Source: Anoxynatronum sp033549305 (GTDB lineage Bacteria; Bacillota; Clostridia; Peptostreptococcales; Tindalliaceae). From it: a stretch of 10,092 nucleotides of DNA. The position numbers were made by a program, and so were the translations under genes. Below the pieces are notes generated by a model. It did no database searches, was not told where the DNA came from, and saw only the letters and a program-made list of their open reading frames with translations. Shown piece by piece: positions 1 through 6,754 of the stretch; position 1 is the stretch's first letter; every line of letters starts with the position of its first letter. The stretch lies in NCBI GenBank assembly GCA_033549305.1, contig JAWSUV010000102.1, positions 1 to 10,092 of the forward strand. Direction: 5' to 3'.

Positions 1-1005
1 GGAGAAGCACGGGAGGTCAGCTTCACTTTTTTTGCCAAGGACGGTATTGAAGCGAAAAACTATCCCCTTGAAATCCGGGTGGAGCCGCTGAAAAACGACA
101 ACAGTAACGATGCGGTGGTGCAGTTCGCCGGTGTGCTGGTGGGCAACACCGGGGCTTCCAGCGGTACGCCCAAGATCATCATCGACCAGTACCGGATTCC
201 CACGGAGTACGTGGAGGCGGGCAGCAGCTTTCCGCTGACCATCTCTTTTTTCAACACCCATACGGGAGAAGCGGTGCGCAACATCCGCATCAGCCTCACT
301 TCTGAGGGAGATGTATTCTCCCCCGTTGACAGCAGCAACACCTTTTTTATCCAGCGCATTGCTCCCAACAGCCGCGTGGAACGGGGGATCATCCTGCGTC
401 CCCGCCCCGACGCCGGTTATAAAATTCATAACCTGTACGCCGACATTGAATACGAAGACAATTCCGGCACGGCCTACACGACCCGTGAAATCATCGGAGT
501 ACCGGTGATCCAGGAGGCAAGGCTGGTGTTCGGCGAAGTGGAAACCGGCATGGAAGCCTTTGTGGGGAACCCCCTGCCCGTTAGTCTGGAGTTTTACAAT
601 GCCGGAAGAGGCAAGATCCGCAACCTGGTGGTGAGCATTGAAGGCGATTTTGATACCTCCGATGGGGCCCTTTACATCGGTAACATGGACGGCGGTGCCA
701 GCAATTACTATGACGCCACCATCATTCCTACGGAGATGGGAGAAATGTCCGGGAAGGTGGTTTTCCGGTTCGACGATGAAATTGACCAGCAGCATGTGGT
801 GGAAAAGACCTTCGACATCAATGTGATGGAAATGATGGGACCCCCGGAGGACTTTTTCAATGAAGAACCCACAATGAACCAAAGCGGCAGAGGCAAGCTG
901 CCCTGGATCATTGGCGGAGTTGTGGCGGCGGCTGCCATTGCTGGCGGCTTGTGGTTCCGCCGCCGTCGCAAAAAGAAACTGGAGGAAGTGGAAGACGATG
1001 AGTAA
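1..1005 (+). CDS. C-terminal part of an extracellular, membrane-anchored S-layer-like (COG1361-type) protein, 5' truncated
   Basis: The reading frame is open from base 1, so the gene starts to the left of the window; a GTG at 79 lies in frame but has no convincing ribosome binding site and is not needed as a start. The visible 334 residues form two similar beta-rich units (about 62-160 and 175-280), each with a membrane-protein-complex look of 'V(E/G)xGxxxPLxxxFxN' followed by 'RN(I/L)xxSxEGDF', as in COG1361/CARDB-like Ig folds. A single hydrophobic helix (about 300-319, starting LPWIIGG) and a basic RRRRKKK stretch end the protein, so it should sit outside the cell with a short cytoplasmic tail. 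It overlaps the downstream permease gene by 8 bp, which implies translational coupling and a shared job, probably as an accessory subunit of an ABC exporter. Family assignment is by overall pattern and is moderate; the exact role is unknown. Confidence 0.75.
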   Translation, partial: GEAREVSFTFFAKDGIEAKNYPLEIRVEPLKNDNSNDAVVQFAGVLVGNTGASSGTPKIIIDQYRIPTEYVEAGSSFPLTISFFNTHTGEAVRNIRISLTSEGDVFSPVDSSNTFFIQRIAPNSRVERGIILRPRPDAGYKIHNLYADIEYEDNSGTAYTTREIIGVPVIQEARLVFGEVETGMEAFVGNPLPVSLEFYNAGRGKIRNLVVSIEGDFDTSDGALYIGNMDGGASNYYDATIIPTEMGEMSGKVVFRFDDEIDQQHVVEKTFDINVMEMMGPPEDFFNEEPTMNQSGRGKLPWIIGGVVAAAAIAGGLWFRRRRKKKLEEVEDDE

Positions 1006-2344
1006 CCGCGACCTGATTCTCATGGGTTTTGGCAACCTGCTTCGCCGAAAAACACGGTCTGTGCTGACAGTGCTGGGCGTTATCATCGGCACCTGCTCCA
1101 TTGTGGTGATGCTGTCACTCGGCATCGCCATGGACAGGGGGTTTCAGGAGCAGCTGGCCTACATGGGCGACCTGACCATTATCGACGTGAACAACTACGG
1201 TTACTACGAAATGGGCATGATGGGAGGCAGCAGTGGAGGGTCCCAGACCAAACTGGACGATGCTGCGGTGGCCCAGTTTCGTCAGATCCCCGGGGTAAAA
1301 GCGGTGATGCCCCAGCGAAGCGCCTACATGAAAATGGCGGCTGGCCGGTACGTGGGCTATGTCAGCATTATGGGGGTGGACCCGGAAGTGATGGAAGCCT
1401 TTGGCTTCGAAGCGGAAGCAGGAAGGCTTCTCCAGGCATCGGACAAGGACACCATGGTTTTTGGAAAATCCGTGGCCTACAACTTTTATAACCCCAGAAT
1501 GAATAACCAGAACCGATATTTTCTGGGTATGAACGGAGACGCGCCGCCGCCCGTGGATATGCTCTCCGCCAAGCTCACCATGACCTCCGACATGCAGTAC
1601 GGGGAAACGCGGAACCGGTATGATGATGGAAACGACGGTCCGGCGCCGAAAATATACGACGTCCGGGGAGTGGGTATTCTGGCACAGAGCAACAGCGAAA
1701 AAGACTACAACGCCTATATGAACCGCACGTCCCTGGAAAAAATCCTGGAAGAACAGCAGCGGAACAACCGGAATGACAGAGGCCGGGTGGACAACAGCCA
1801 GTACGAACGGGTGCAGGTGAAGGTGAACCGCATTGAAGATGTGGAATCGGTGCAAGACGCCATCAAGGCAATGGGGCACCAGACCTTCAGCCTTACCGAC
1901 ATCCTTAACTCCATGAAGGAAACGTCGCGCATGATCCAGATGATTCTGGGGGGCATCGGTGCCGTCAGCCTGCTGGTGGCCGCCATTGGGATCACCAACA
2001 CCATGATCATGAGCATTTATGAACGCACGAGGGAAATCGGAGTCATGAAGGTGATCGGCGCCCGGCTCACCGACATCCGCAAGCTCTTTCTCATCGAAGC
2101 AGGGCTGATCGGCTTTCTTGGCGGCGTGCTGGGAATCGGCATCAGCTTTGTGGTCTCCCTGGGGCTTAACCGCATTGGTGCCAGCTTCATGGGACCGGGC
2201 AGCACCACCAAGATGTCGGTGATTCCCTTTCAGCTGGCCCTTATGGCCGTTGGCTTTTCCACCCTCATTGGCATTGTCGCCGGCTACTCACCCGCCCGCC
2301 GTGCCATGAGGCTGAGTGCCCTGGAGGCCATCCGCAATGAGTAA
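998..2344 (+). CDS. MacB/FtsX-family ABC transporter permease
   Basis: This 448-residue protein is a complete MacB-type permease. It has one helix near the N terminus (about 21-42, after RRKTRSVLTVLGVIIG), a large extracytoplasmic MacB_PCD-like domain (about 45-310), and three C-terminal helices (about 315-338, 363-389, 409-431). The FtsX hallmark YERTREIGVMKVIGA is at 341-355 and the typical family ending SPARRAMRLSALEAIR at 431-446. The ATG at 998 is chosen because it starts MSNRDLILMGFGNLLRRKTR, the usual N terminus, has GGAGG at 981-985 upstream, and overlaps the preceding stop by 8 bp. Frame-compatible starts further upstream lie inside the preceding gene. MacB-type systems couple ATP hydrolysis to extrusion of peptides, drugs or lipoproteins across the envelope rather than classical channel transport. 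No ATPase gene follows, so it is expected upstream. A Gly/Ser/Met-rich patch (about 72-82) in the external domain looks like a local insertion. Substrate is unknown. Confidence 0.93.
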   Translation: MSNRDLILMGFGNLLRRKTRSVLTVLGVIIGTCSIVVMLSLGIAMDRGFQEQLAYMGDLTIIDVNNYGYYEMGMMGGSSGGSQTKLDDAAVAQFRQIPGVKAVMPQRSAYMKMAAGRYVGYVSIMGVDPEVMEAFGFEAEAGRLLQASDKDTMVFGKSVAYNFYNPRMNNQNRYFLGMNGDAPPPVDMLSAKLTMTSDMQYGETRNRYDDGNDGPAPKIYDVRGVGILAQSNSEKDYNAYMNRTSLEKILEEQQRNNRNDRGRVDNSQYERVQVKVNRIEDVESVQDAIKAMGHQTFSLTDILNSMKETSRMIQMILGGIGAVSLLVAAIGITNTMIMSIYERTREIGVMKVIGARLTDIRKLFLIEAGLIGFLGGVLGIGISFVVSLGLNRIGASFMGPGSTTKMSVIPFQLALMAVGFSTLIGIVAGYSPARRAMRLSALEAIRNE

Positions 2345-2387
2345 TGTCTTTCAAACTGAATACTTAAAAAATGTCCATGATGGACAA

Positions 2388-2426
2388 GCAAAAACCCGGT
2401 GGCTGCCCGGGTTTTTTGCTTTTTTG
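2388..2426 (+). terminator. Rho-independent terminator of the permease operon
   Basis: The arms GCAAAAACCCGG (2388-2399) and CCGGGTTTTTTGC (2407-2419) pair around a 7-base loop, with a T-rich tail at 2420-2425. It lies 44 bp after the permease stop and points the same way. Confidence 0.88.
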
Positions 2427-2619
2427 ATTCCGTTACAGCATGTCAGATTTTTCTTTTGTCACGACCACTTCGCTGCAAAAAAACTAAAGGTCCCAGGAAG
2501 AAGGGCGTAAAGTCCCGTGATTCAAAAAACTTAAGCTGGTATAATGAATTCTATGGCAACAGCAACATTCAGGTTGCTGAGTTTCAGCATTGCAGCATAT
2601 TGATGAAAAACGATAAAAG

Positions 2620-2647
2620 TTTACAAATCTCAGTATTATGATATAAT
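2620..2647 (+). promoter_or_regulatory. Likely sigma-A-type promoter for the SLH-NlpC/P60 gene
   Basis: TTTACA (2620-2625) and TATAAT (2642-2647) are separated by 16 bp, close to the housekeeping consensus. They sit 65 bp before the GTG start, so the transcript would have a leader of about 55-60 nt. A second perfect TATAAT at 2540-2545 has no good -35 box. Confidence 0.6.
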
Positions 2648-2698
2648 TCCGTTTAACACCGTTGAAAAAGGGTATTGCGCACTTTACAAAAATGACGT

Positions 2699-2711
2699 GA
2701 GGAGTGTTGCT
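2699..2711 (+). promoter_or_regulatory. Ribosome binding site that sets the GTG start at 2712
   Basis: GAGGAG lies at about 2699-2704, 7 bases before the GTG at 2712. An in-frame GTG at 2697 would put this site inside the gene, and only the 2712 start gives the classic MKKLIRG signal-peptide beginning. Confidence 0.7.
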
Positions 2712-3758
2712 GTGAAAAAACTGATCAGAGGTGTATTAGGTGTAACAGGCGCATTCCTTATGAGTACAACCATGACAACCGCGGTGTATGCAAATCAACC
2801 AGGCTTTGCAGATGTGAATTATTCGGACTGGCATGTGGGCTATGTGCTGACCCTGGCGGAAATGGATTTGGTGAGAGGGTATGAAGACAGCACTTTTCGC
2901 CCCAACGACACCATCAGTCAGGCAGAATTTATCGTATTGGCAATGAAAGCCCGGCATTATGAGTATGAGGCAGCAACAGGAGAACATTGGGCTATGAATT
3001 ACATACGCGGTGCAGAAGCCATGGGCGCCGTTGAATCAGGGATGGAAAACAGGGAAGTATTGAACAGCCCGATCAATCGAGGGTCAGCCGCACGGATATT
3101 AGTTCGAACCAATGACATCAAGCCAGGATTTGTGGAAGATGCTGAGATTCCATTTACCGATTTTGACCTGATTCCAGACATATATCAACCCTATGTGCTG
3201 ACGGCTTACGAAGAAGGCTGGTTATCCGGATACCCTGACGGCACTTTCCGTGCCGATCACAGCATCACCCGGGCAGAAGCTTCGGTGATCCTGACCAAGT
3301 CCATGGGCGACCGTGCTGAAGAAACCAGACAGCAGATGGTGGAAGAAGCAGCCCGTTTACTGGAAGAAGAGATGGATGCCGCCAACAATCTGCGGGAAAG
3401 CGTTCTGGAAGTGGCTTATTCCCTGGAAGGAACCCCTTACCGACGGGGCGGGTCCAGCCCCAGTGGTTTCGACTGCTCCGGCTATGTGTCTTACATCATG
3501 GCGAAGCACGGCATCGTATTACCCCGTTCGACAGATGCCATGTTCCGGGCAGTGGACAAGATTGATTCCAGTGAACTGGTGCCGGGCGACCTGGTGTTTT
3601 TTACCACCTATAAGGCAGGCCCCTCCCATGTGGGCATTTATGTGGGAGACAACACATTCATCCATGCACCCTCCACAGGCAGAACCGTGTCCTTTGACCG
3701 GCTGGATGATGCTGGATACTGGCAGTCCCGCTTTATTGGCGCAGCGAAAGTTTTGTAA
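2712..3758 (+). CDS. Secreted S-layer-homology protein with C-terminal NlpC/P60 peptidoglycan endopeptidase domain
   Basis: The 348-residue product starts with a Sec signal peptide (MKKLIRGVLGVTGAF..., likely cut after VYA near residue 27). SLH domains follow at about 32-80 (VRGYEDSTFRPN, ISQAEF) and 146-200 (LSGYPDGTFRADHSITRAE). Between them, about 88-135, is a degenerate third copy (EHWAMNYIRGAEAMGAVESG, INRGSAARILVR). A Glu-rich probable coiled coil (about 201-230) leads into an NlpC/P60 domain (about 231-348). Its catalytic set is visible: Cys255 in FDCSGY, His306 in SHVGIYVGD and His318 in FIHAPS. The protein should be held on the wall by the SLH triad and cleave stem peptides, usually the D-Glu/meso-Dpm bond in this family, during growth or division. 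It has its own promoter and appears monocistronic. Lack of other binding domains (SH3b, LysM) means SLH alone does the anchoring. Confidence 0.94.
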   Translation: MKKLIRGVLGVTGAFLMSTTMTTAVYANQPGFADVNYSDWHVGYVLTLAEMDLVRGYEDSTFRPNDTISQAEFIVLAMKARHYEYEAATGEHWAMNYIRGAEAMGAVESGMENREVLNSPINRGSAARILVRTNDIKPGFVEDAEIPFTDFDLIPDIYQPYVLTAYEEGWLSGYPDGTFRADHSITRAEASVILTKSMGDRAEETRQQMVEEAARLLEEEMDAANNLRESVLEVAYSLEGTPYRRGGSSPSGFDCSGYVSYIMAKHGIVLPRSTDAMFRAVDKIDSSELVPGDLVFFTTYKAGPSHVGIYVGDNTFIHAPSTGRTVSFDRLDDAGYWQSRFIGAAKVL

Positions 3759-3794
3759 ATGAAAAGATCATCTGACTTTGACAGCAAAAAAAAG

Positions 3795-3830
3795 CCTGGA
3801 TTCGTTGAAAGAAAACGAATCCAGGTTTGT
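3795..3830 (+). terminator. Probable terminator after the SLH-NlpC/P60 gene
   Basis: A perfect 12-bp stem, CCTGGATTCGTT (3795-3806) with AACGAATCCAGG (3814-3825), has a 7-base loop and is flanked by an A-run before and TTTGT after. The stem is strong but the T-tract is short. Confidence 0.75.
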
Positions 3831-3833
3831 CTA

Positions 3834-3874
3834 TTATCAGGACACTGATAAGAACGGCTCAGAAGAAAAAGCCG
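3834..3874 (+). repeat. Two further small hairpins in tandem
   Basis: TTATCAG/CTGATAA (3834-3840 with 3845-3851, loop 4) is perfect. It is followed by CGGCT/AGCCG (3855-3859 with 3870-3874, loop 10). Together with the terminator stem they make three hairpins in about 80 bp; they may reinforce termination or stabilise the 3' end. Confidence 0.5.
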
Positions 3875-3914
3875 GGAAAAATCATTAAAAGGAGAAGGGT
3901 TTTGCCGATTCAGG

Positions 3915-3942
3915 TTGAATAGAGCAGTTAAGCGGGTAAAAT
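3915..3942 (+). promoter_or_regulatory. Candidate promoter for the flavoprotein/SDR operon
   Basis: TTGAAT (3915-3920) and TAAAAT (3937-3942) are spaced 16 bp apart, 72 bp before the ATG at 4014. The leader contains a small TGGC/GCCA stem at about 3958-3970. Confidence 0.45.
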
Positions 3943-4013
3943 GTTCATGAACGAATTGGCGGATTGCCAGACAGTGGATCGCCACAAAATGAACAACGAA
4001 GAGGAGGAGTTTG

Positions 4014-4568
4014 ATGAAAAAGAAAAACATTTTAATTTTGACCGGCAGCCCCCGTAAAAGGGGCAACAGCGAGCAAATGGCAGAAGCTCTTAAAAAAGGC
4101 GCTGAACTGGCAGGCCATCAGGTAACCATTTTTAGGTCCGCTGATCATCAGATCGATGGATGTGTCGCCTGCGAAGGATGCTGGAGCAAAGGCAAACCCT
4201 GTGTGTTTACCGATGATTTCGATCATCTGTACCCCTTTCTGGAGCAAGCAGATGTCATTGTTTATGCAACTCCTCTTTACTGGTTCTCCTTCCCGGTACA
4301 GCTGAAGTCAGCCATTGACAAAATGTACGCCTATGCGGGCAAGCGCAGTCCCCAGCCGTTGAAAATCAGCGAGTGCGTGCTGATGGTCGTGGGCGGAGAC
4401 GATGATCCCGTTATTTTTAAAGGGATCAGTGGCAGCTACCGGGCCATCGCCCACTATATGAACTGGCAGGATCGTGGCATCCTCGCATATCCAGGTGTTC
4501 ATGCCATGGATGATATTTATCAGACAGATGCGCTCAAAAGAGCGCAGCAACTGGGCGAAGTCCTTTAG
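4014..4568 (+). CDS. Flavodoxin-fold NAD(P)H-dependent reductase with an iron-sulfur-flavoprotein-like cysteine motif
   Basis: The 184-residue protein belongs to the NADPH-dependent FMN reductase / iron-sulfur flavoprotein group. KKKNILILTGSPRKRGNS at the N terminus is the FMN-phosphate loop (GSPRxxGNS, residues 11-19). CVACEGCWSKGKPC (residues 50-63) gives Cys50, Cys53, Cys56 and Cys63, a CX2CX2CX6C pattern matching the compact cluster motif of archaeal and clostridial Isf proteins. ATPLYWFSFPVQLKSAIDK (85-103) is the typical flavin-binding and dimer segment. The length of about 185-190 residues also fits. It should be a cytoplasmic FMN protein that passes electrons, by a [4Fe-4S] cluster if the motif is used, to ferredoxin-linked or quinone/oxidant substrates. 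The ATG at 4014 is preferred over a TTG at 4011 because GAGGAGG (4001-4007) lies 6 bases upstream. It starts a short operon, 14 bp before the SDR gene. Confidence 0.87.
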   Translation: MKKKNILILTGSPRKRGNSEQMAEALKKGAELAGHQVTIFRSADHQIDGCVACEGCWSKGKPCVFTDDFDHLYPFLEQADVIVYATPLYWFSFPVQLKSAIDKMYAYAGKRSPQPLKISECVLMVVGGDDDPVIFKGISGSYRAIAHYMNWQDRGILAYPGVHAMDDIYQTDALKRAQQLGEVL

Positions 4569-4577
4569 AAAGGGTGA
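4569..4577 (+). promoter_or_regulatory. Ribosome binding site that favours the ATG at 4583
   Basis: AAAGGGTGA resembles the anti-SD complement AAAGGAGGTGA and lies just after the preceding stop. A GTG at 4574 falls inside it and so is unlikely to be the start. Confidence 0.6.
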
Positions 4578-4582
4578 CTGAG

Positions 4583-5296
4583 ATGTTTGCGGATAAAGTC
4601 GTGATCGTAACCGGCGGTGCGTGGGGAATCGGAAAAGTGATTGGTGAGTCATTCCGGGAAGAAGGGGCTCATGTGTGCGTGATCGATAAGCTTCCCAATG
4701 ATTATTTTGTGGGTGATCTTGCCGAGGAAGCAACGCTTCGCTCTTTTACCGCCAAAGTCATCGCGGAATATGGCCGGGTGGACTTTCTCATCAACAATGC
4801 CGCCCTGTTTATTGGGGGCATTGACAACTGTTCCTGGGATGACTTCAACTATGTGCTGCACACCGGTGTGACAGCGCCGTTCATGCTGGCAAAGCTGCTG
4901 AAAGATCACTTTTCCAAGGAGGCTGCCATCGTTAACATTTCTTCTACCAGGGAACGGATGAGCCAGCCGAACACGGAAAGCTATTCCGCCGCCAAGGGCG
5001 CGATTGCGGCCCTGACCCATGCCCTTGCTGTGAGTCTGGCAGGCAAAGTGCGGGTCAATGCTGTCAGTCCGGGCTGGATCGACACAGAAGGCAGCGATTT
5101 CGAGCCGGCGGACAACACTCAGCACCCTGCCGGAAGAGTGGGGAATCCTCGAGATATTGCCAACCTGGTGCTGTTTCTGTGCAGCGATAAAGCCGGTTTT
5201 ATCACGGGTGAAAACATCACCGTTGACGGCGGCATGACCAAACTGATGATTTATCACGGTGATCACCATTGGGAATATCATCCAGATCCAGCATAG
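4583..5296 (+). CDS. Short-chain dehydrogenase/reductase (classical SDR)
   Basis: The 237-residue protein has every classical SDR landmark: the cofactor loop TGGAWGIG (10-17), NNAA (71-74) in place of NNAG, a catalytic Ser in NISS (about 120-121), YSAAK with Tyr134 and Lys138, SPGWIDT (162-168), and the C-terminal GENITVDGG (209-217). Asp35 at the end of the second beta strand points to NAD(H) rather than NADP(H). The family reduces or oxidises alcohol/keto groups; the substrate cannot be told. The last 20 residues after VDGGMTK form an unusual His/Trp/Tyr-rich tail (YHGDHHWEYHPDPA). It is the second gene of a two-gene operon with the flavoprotein and probably shares its promoter. No clear terminator follows; the next gene converges on it 68 bp away. 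Confidence 0.92.
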   Translation: MFADKVVIVTGGAWGIGKVIGESFREEGAHVCVIDKLPNDYFVGDLAEEATLRSFTAKVIAEYGRVDFLINNAALFIGGIDNCSWDDFNYVLHTGVTAPFMLAKLLKDHFSKEAAIVNISSTRERMSQPNTESYSAAKGAIAALTHALAVSLAGKVRVNAVSPGWIDTEGSDFEPADNTQHPAGRVGNPRDIANLVLFLCSDKAGFITGENITVDGGMTKLMIYHGDHHWEYHPDPA

Positions 5297-5364
5297 AACC
5301 TTACCGGAGACGTTGGACCCATTATTTGATCATTCAGGATCATTCTTTCTCCCTCCGTTAGGAA

Positions 5365-6586
5365 TCATTCGACAGCCAGGCCCTGCTGCAAATCGTGGAT
5401 GAGATCTTCCAGAGATTCGATTCCCACGGAGAGCCTCACCAGCCCGTCGGTAAGCCCGGCAGCCAGACGTTCCTCCCGTGGCACCACCGCATGGGTGGTG
5501 GAAGCGGGGTGTTCGATGAGGGTATCCACATCTCCCAGACTGACGGCCAGCGTGCAGAGTTTCACACGGTTCATGAGGGACTTGCCGGCATCAAAACCGC
5601 CTTTCAGTTCAAAGCTGAGCACTCCCCCGTATCCTGAAGCCTGTTTTTTCGCAACGGCATGCTGGGGATGGGTGGCGAGTCCCGGGTAATGAACAGCTTC
5701 CACGGCGGGATGATTCTGCAGGAATGCCGCGATGGACATGGCGTTCAATTCGTGCTGTTTCATGCGCAGCGGAAGGGTTTTGATTCCGCGAAGCACCAGC
5801 CAGGCGTTGAAGGGGCTGATGACGCCGCCCAGGTTATTGTGGACCACGCACCGCAGTTCGTTGATCATCCGCTGGGAGCCCACCACCAGCCCGGAGATGC
5901 AGTCGCCATGGCCGCTCAGGTACTTGGTGGCACTATGCACCACCACGTCGGCGCCCAGCAGCAGGGGTTTTTGAAAGAAGGGGGTCAGGAAAGTGTTGTC
6001 CACCACGGTGNNNNNNNNNNGCACCCACGGTTTTCGCCAGGGCAGCCAAAGAGGCGATGTTCACACATTTCAATCGGGGGTTGGTGGGTGATTCGCAGTA
6101 TAGCACTTTGGTTTCCGAACTGAGGGCCATTCGCACCTGTATCAGGTTGCTGAAATCCAAAAAGGTAACCTTGGCACCGAACTTTTCCATGATCTGTACC
6201 AGAAAATCCCGGGTGGTGCCGTAGAGGCTGTTGTCCGCCAGAATCCGGTCTCCCGGCTTCACCAGGAGGAAAAACACGGCAGAAATGGCCGCCATGCCGG
6301 AGCTGAAAGCCAGGGCGGCTTCTCCTTCCTCCAGAGCGGCGATCTTTTTTTCCAAAGCCTGCTGGGTGGGGTTGCCAAAACGGGTATAAATATATCCATC
6401 CTGCAGGCCGACCTCCGGATTGAAGGCGTCACGGAACAGCCTGGCCCCGTGGTCCACATCCTGAAACGCGTAAGTGGTGGTTTGGTAAATGGGGGTATTG
6501 TGTGCCCCGGTGACCGGGTCACAGTTCTGGCCTGCGTGGCAGCATTTGGTGGCGAAACCCATGGTTTCAGAATGGTGTTTACTCAT
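5365..6586 (-). CDS. PLP-dependent Cys/Met metabolism enzyme (methionine gamma-lyase / cystathionine gamma-synthase family), interrupted by an assembly gap
   Basis: The start ATG at 6586-6584 is preceded by AGGAGG (6600-6595, minus strand) with 8-base spacing. The N-terminal half (188 residues) has YTRFGNPT (Tyr67, Arg69, binding the neighbour subunit's PLP phosphate), SSGMAAI (95-101) and SLYGTT (120-125). The C-terminal half (214 residues) has VVDNTF (PLP-ring Asp), SATKYLSGHGD with the Schiff-base Lys, and HPASTTHAVVPREER. Ten Ns at 6011-6020 leave the halves one base out of frame. Family alignment needs only two codons between KTVG and TVVDN, so about 3 bases are really missing and the protein is about 404 residues. 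It should cleave or build C-S bonds in methionine/cysteine/homocysteine metabolism in the cytoplasm. The position held by the catalytic Cys of many methionine gamma-lyases (LYGCT) is Thr here, so the exact reaction is uncertain. Confidence 0.9.
6011..6020. other. Assembly gap (10 Ns)
   Basis: The run of ten Ns falls inside the PLP enzyme gene and shifts its frame. It is probably an arbitrary placeholder rather than a measured length. Confidence 0.97.
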
Positions 6587-6660
6587 TGATGGAACCTCCT
6601 CTGGATTATATTCTTCATGAACTGATTTTCAGTCATCATGGATCATCGCGTTCTTGACCT

Positions 6661-6687
6661 ATTATATCATGAGGAAAAAGGAATCAA
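6661..6687 (-). promoter_or_regulatory. Candidate promoter for the PLP-dependent enzyme
   Basis: On the minus strand TATAAT (6666-6661) lies 15 bp from TTGATT (6687-6682). The leader of about 70 nt carries a small inverted repeat, ACTGA/TCAGT (6621-6633), but no recognisable SAM riboswitch or T-box. Confidence 0.4.
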
Positions 6688-6754
6688 ACGGAAACCCGTG
6701 GATTACACTGACAGGGTAACTCCATATACAAAGGAATTTTGAAAGGGGTAAACA

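Larger units (their letters stand above)
2427..2711 (+). promoter_or_regulatory. Non-coding leader of the SLH-NlpC/P60 gene
   Basis: This 285-bp stretch holds no convincing gene; an open frame across 2399-2641 starts inside the terminator and has no family-like features. It contains two TATAAT boxes (2540-2545 and 2642-2647), a perfect 7-bp hairpin CAGCAAC/GTTGCTG (2560-2566 with 2573-2579, loop 6), and a possible CCC/GGG hairpin around 2491-2506 followed by CGTAAAG. The arrangement vaguely recalls a c-di-GMP-I riboswitch, but key conserved bases differ, so this is only a suggestion. Confidence 0.5.

Noticed and set aside
1115..1879. 254-codon open frame on the minus strand
   Set aside because: It lies fully inside the permease gene, is His/Val-rich as expected of an antisense shadow, and the plus-strand protein has clear family motifs.
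2399..2641. 80-codon open frame after the permease
   Set aside because: It starts inside a terminator, has no ribosome binding site, and crosses promoter and hairpin elements.
4649..5281. 210-codon minus-strand open frame
   Set aside because: It is a shadow of the SDR gene, whose motifs are unambiguous on the plus strand.
5297..5364. Shared terminator between the convergent SDR and PLP genes
   Set aside because: There is a short direct repeat (GATCATTC twice) but no stable stem with a T-tract on either strand.
5659..6123. 154-codon plus-strand open frame
   Set aside because: It is antisense to the PLP enzyme, runs through the Ns, and has no family-like sequence.
6601..6660. SAM riboswitch or T-box before the PLP enzyme
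   Set aside because: The leader is short and has only a 5-bp inverted repeat; none of the conserved elements of either RNA is present.
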